A DNA stretch of 64,000 bases, taken from contig JBEKTY010000002.1 of assembly GCA_049515555.1 (NCBI GenBank), positions 56,719 through 120,718 on the forward strand, given 5' to 3'. Position numbers and translations under genes: made by a program. Shown in pieces: positions 63,491-64,000 of this stretch. The notes beneath the pieces are model-generated. The model was not told the DNA's origin. It saw only the letters and a program-made list of their open reading frames with translations, and did not search any database. Numbering within the stretch: the first letter of the stretch is position 1; each line of letters begins with the position of its first letter. Source of the DNA: JBEKTY01 sp049515555 (GTDB lineage Bacteria; Planctomycetota; Planctomycetia; Pirellulales; Thermoguttaceae).

Positions 63491-64000
63491 ATGGCCACGC
63501 ACACCATCCGCAAATCGTCCCACGAGGGGATCGGCTATTCGGTAGTCGAGCTGAACGACGTCCGCCACGTGTTCGCTGCCGCAGTCCCGCGGCGCGGCCT
63601 GACGCTCCGCCAACAGGCCGACGACGCCCTGCGCACGATCGAAGCCGTGATTGACGAGGAAGGCACGCGCGGGTCGATCGTTCACCAGGCGGTGTTCGTG
63701 CCCAACGTCAACCTGATCGACGAGTGCCGCCGGATCATCCACGATTTCTACGGCAAGGAACTGCCGGCCACGAGCTATGTCCCGCAGCCCCCGTGCGAAG
63801 GGAAGCTGCTGGCGATCGAGGCCCTGGGCATCGGGCGCGGCATGCGGGAGGTCGAGATCCAGCGAGTCAGCGAGCATTTGGTCATCGCCCGGCACAACCA
63901 CATTGCCTGGTGCCACTGCGCGGAGGTCGTTCCCCGGGACTGCAACGGCAGCGTCTACGACGCCTCTCTCGATGCCTTGCAACAGATTCGATCGCTACTG
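63491..64000 (+). CDS. Rid/chorismatase-like protein, 3' end outside window
   Basis: The ATG is nine bases after the PPC stop; 170 codons are visible and the frame is open at base 64000. It has no signal peptide. The blocks DDALRTIEAVIDEEGTRGSI, HQAVFVPNVNLIDECRRIIH and ELPATSYVPQPPCEGKLLAI are typical of the RidA/YjgF fold (final 'P-A-x-S-x-V-x-x-P' strand and the C-E-G-K-L-x-x-I-E motif). The visible length already exceeds a single RidA domain (about 130 residues), so a two-domain chorismatase-like Rid protein is possible. A cytoplasmic Rid-type protein at the end of an export-type operon is unexpected. Confidence 0.7.
   Translation, partial: MATHTIRKSSHEGIGYSVVELNDVRHVFAAAVPRRGLTLRQQADDALRTIEAVIDEEGTRGSIVHQAVFVPNVNLIDECRRIIHDFYGKELPATSYVPQPPCEGKLLAIEALGIGRGMREVEIQRVSEHLVIARHNHIAWCHCAEVVPRDCNGSVYDASLDALQQIRSLL

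Noticed and set aside
1..64000. CRISPR arrays, tRNA or rRNA genes
   Set aside because: No regularly spaced repeats, cloverleaf-like segments or conserved rRNA blocks were seen.

Overview
The window looks like a chromosome segment of a planctomycete, probably from an order rich in secreted proteins. It is GC-rich and dominated by families that in combination are diagnostic of that phylum. These are PQQ-like beta-propeller proteins, a cytochrome-like/DUF1549/DUF1553 protein next to a DUF1501 protein and a PPC-domain protein, an ECF sigma factor paired with a membrane Ser/Thr kinase that starts with a zinc ribbon, secreted Gfo/Idh/MocA oxidoreductases, and DUF4838 and DUF4091 proteins. No rRNA, tRNA or CRISPR array was seen. 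Family assignments come from motifs read by eye; no database search was possible.

Layout. Positions 1-6.3 kb: the end of a PQQ-like propeller gene, decayed pieces (amidotransferase-like, MFS half-gene), a secreted nitrilase and a secreted GH2-like glycosidase. 6.4-10.3 kb: a 1317-residue mosaic protein (amidotransferase/ThuA-like region, beta-propeller, two CxxCH motifs, FGE-like domain). 10.5-14.9 kb: a truncated glycosidase remnant, then an ECF sigma factor and Ser/Thr kinase pair. 15.1-22.2 kb: a decayed accessory region with an IS66-type element, an autotransporter-type repeat protein, a small inverted-repeat element (MITE) with a target duplication, and a deletion fusion that joins a secreted-protein remnant to the end of a trimethylamine methyltransferase (MttB)-like gene.

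22.3-28.7 kb (+): a tight operon of a methyltransferase-like/PQQ propeller fusion, a parallel beta-helix protein and an M14 carboxypeptidase. 28.9-38.0 kb (-): PQQ propeller, Gfo/Idh/MocA oxidoreductase, beta-helix protein, PL14-like lyase and a frameshifted DUF4091 protein. 38.2-48 kb: an unknown secreted protein, a frameshifted PQQ remnant, an SGNH esterase, an unknown lipoprotein, a GH5 hydrolase, coding remnants and a six-hairpin glycosidase. 48.2-52 kb: one protein with three PQQ-like propellers. 52-54.3 kb: a sulfatase fragment and a NarL-type two-component pair whose response regulator is frameshifted. 54.4-64 kb (+): a DUF4838 protein and the module PSCyt/DUF1549/DUF1553 - DUF1501 - PPC - Rid-like protein (cut by the window end).

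Taken together, most intact genes encode exported proteins that could bind, cut or modify complex glycans outside the cytoplasm (GH2, GH5, six-hairpin GH, PL14-like, beta-helix, SGNH esterase, DUF4838, DUF4091). No SusC/SusD pair is present. Several genes carry single frameshifts or are remnants, so the region either is decaying or contains assembly indels.
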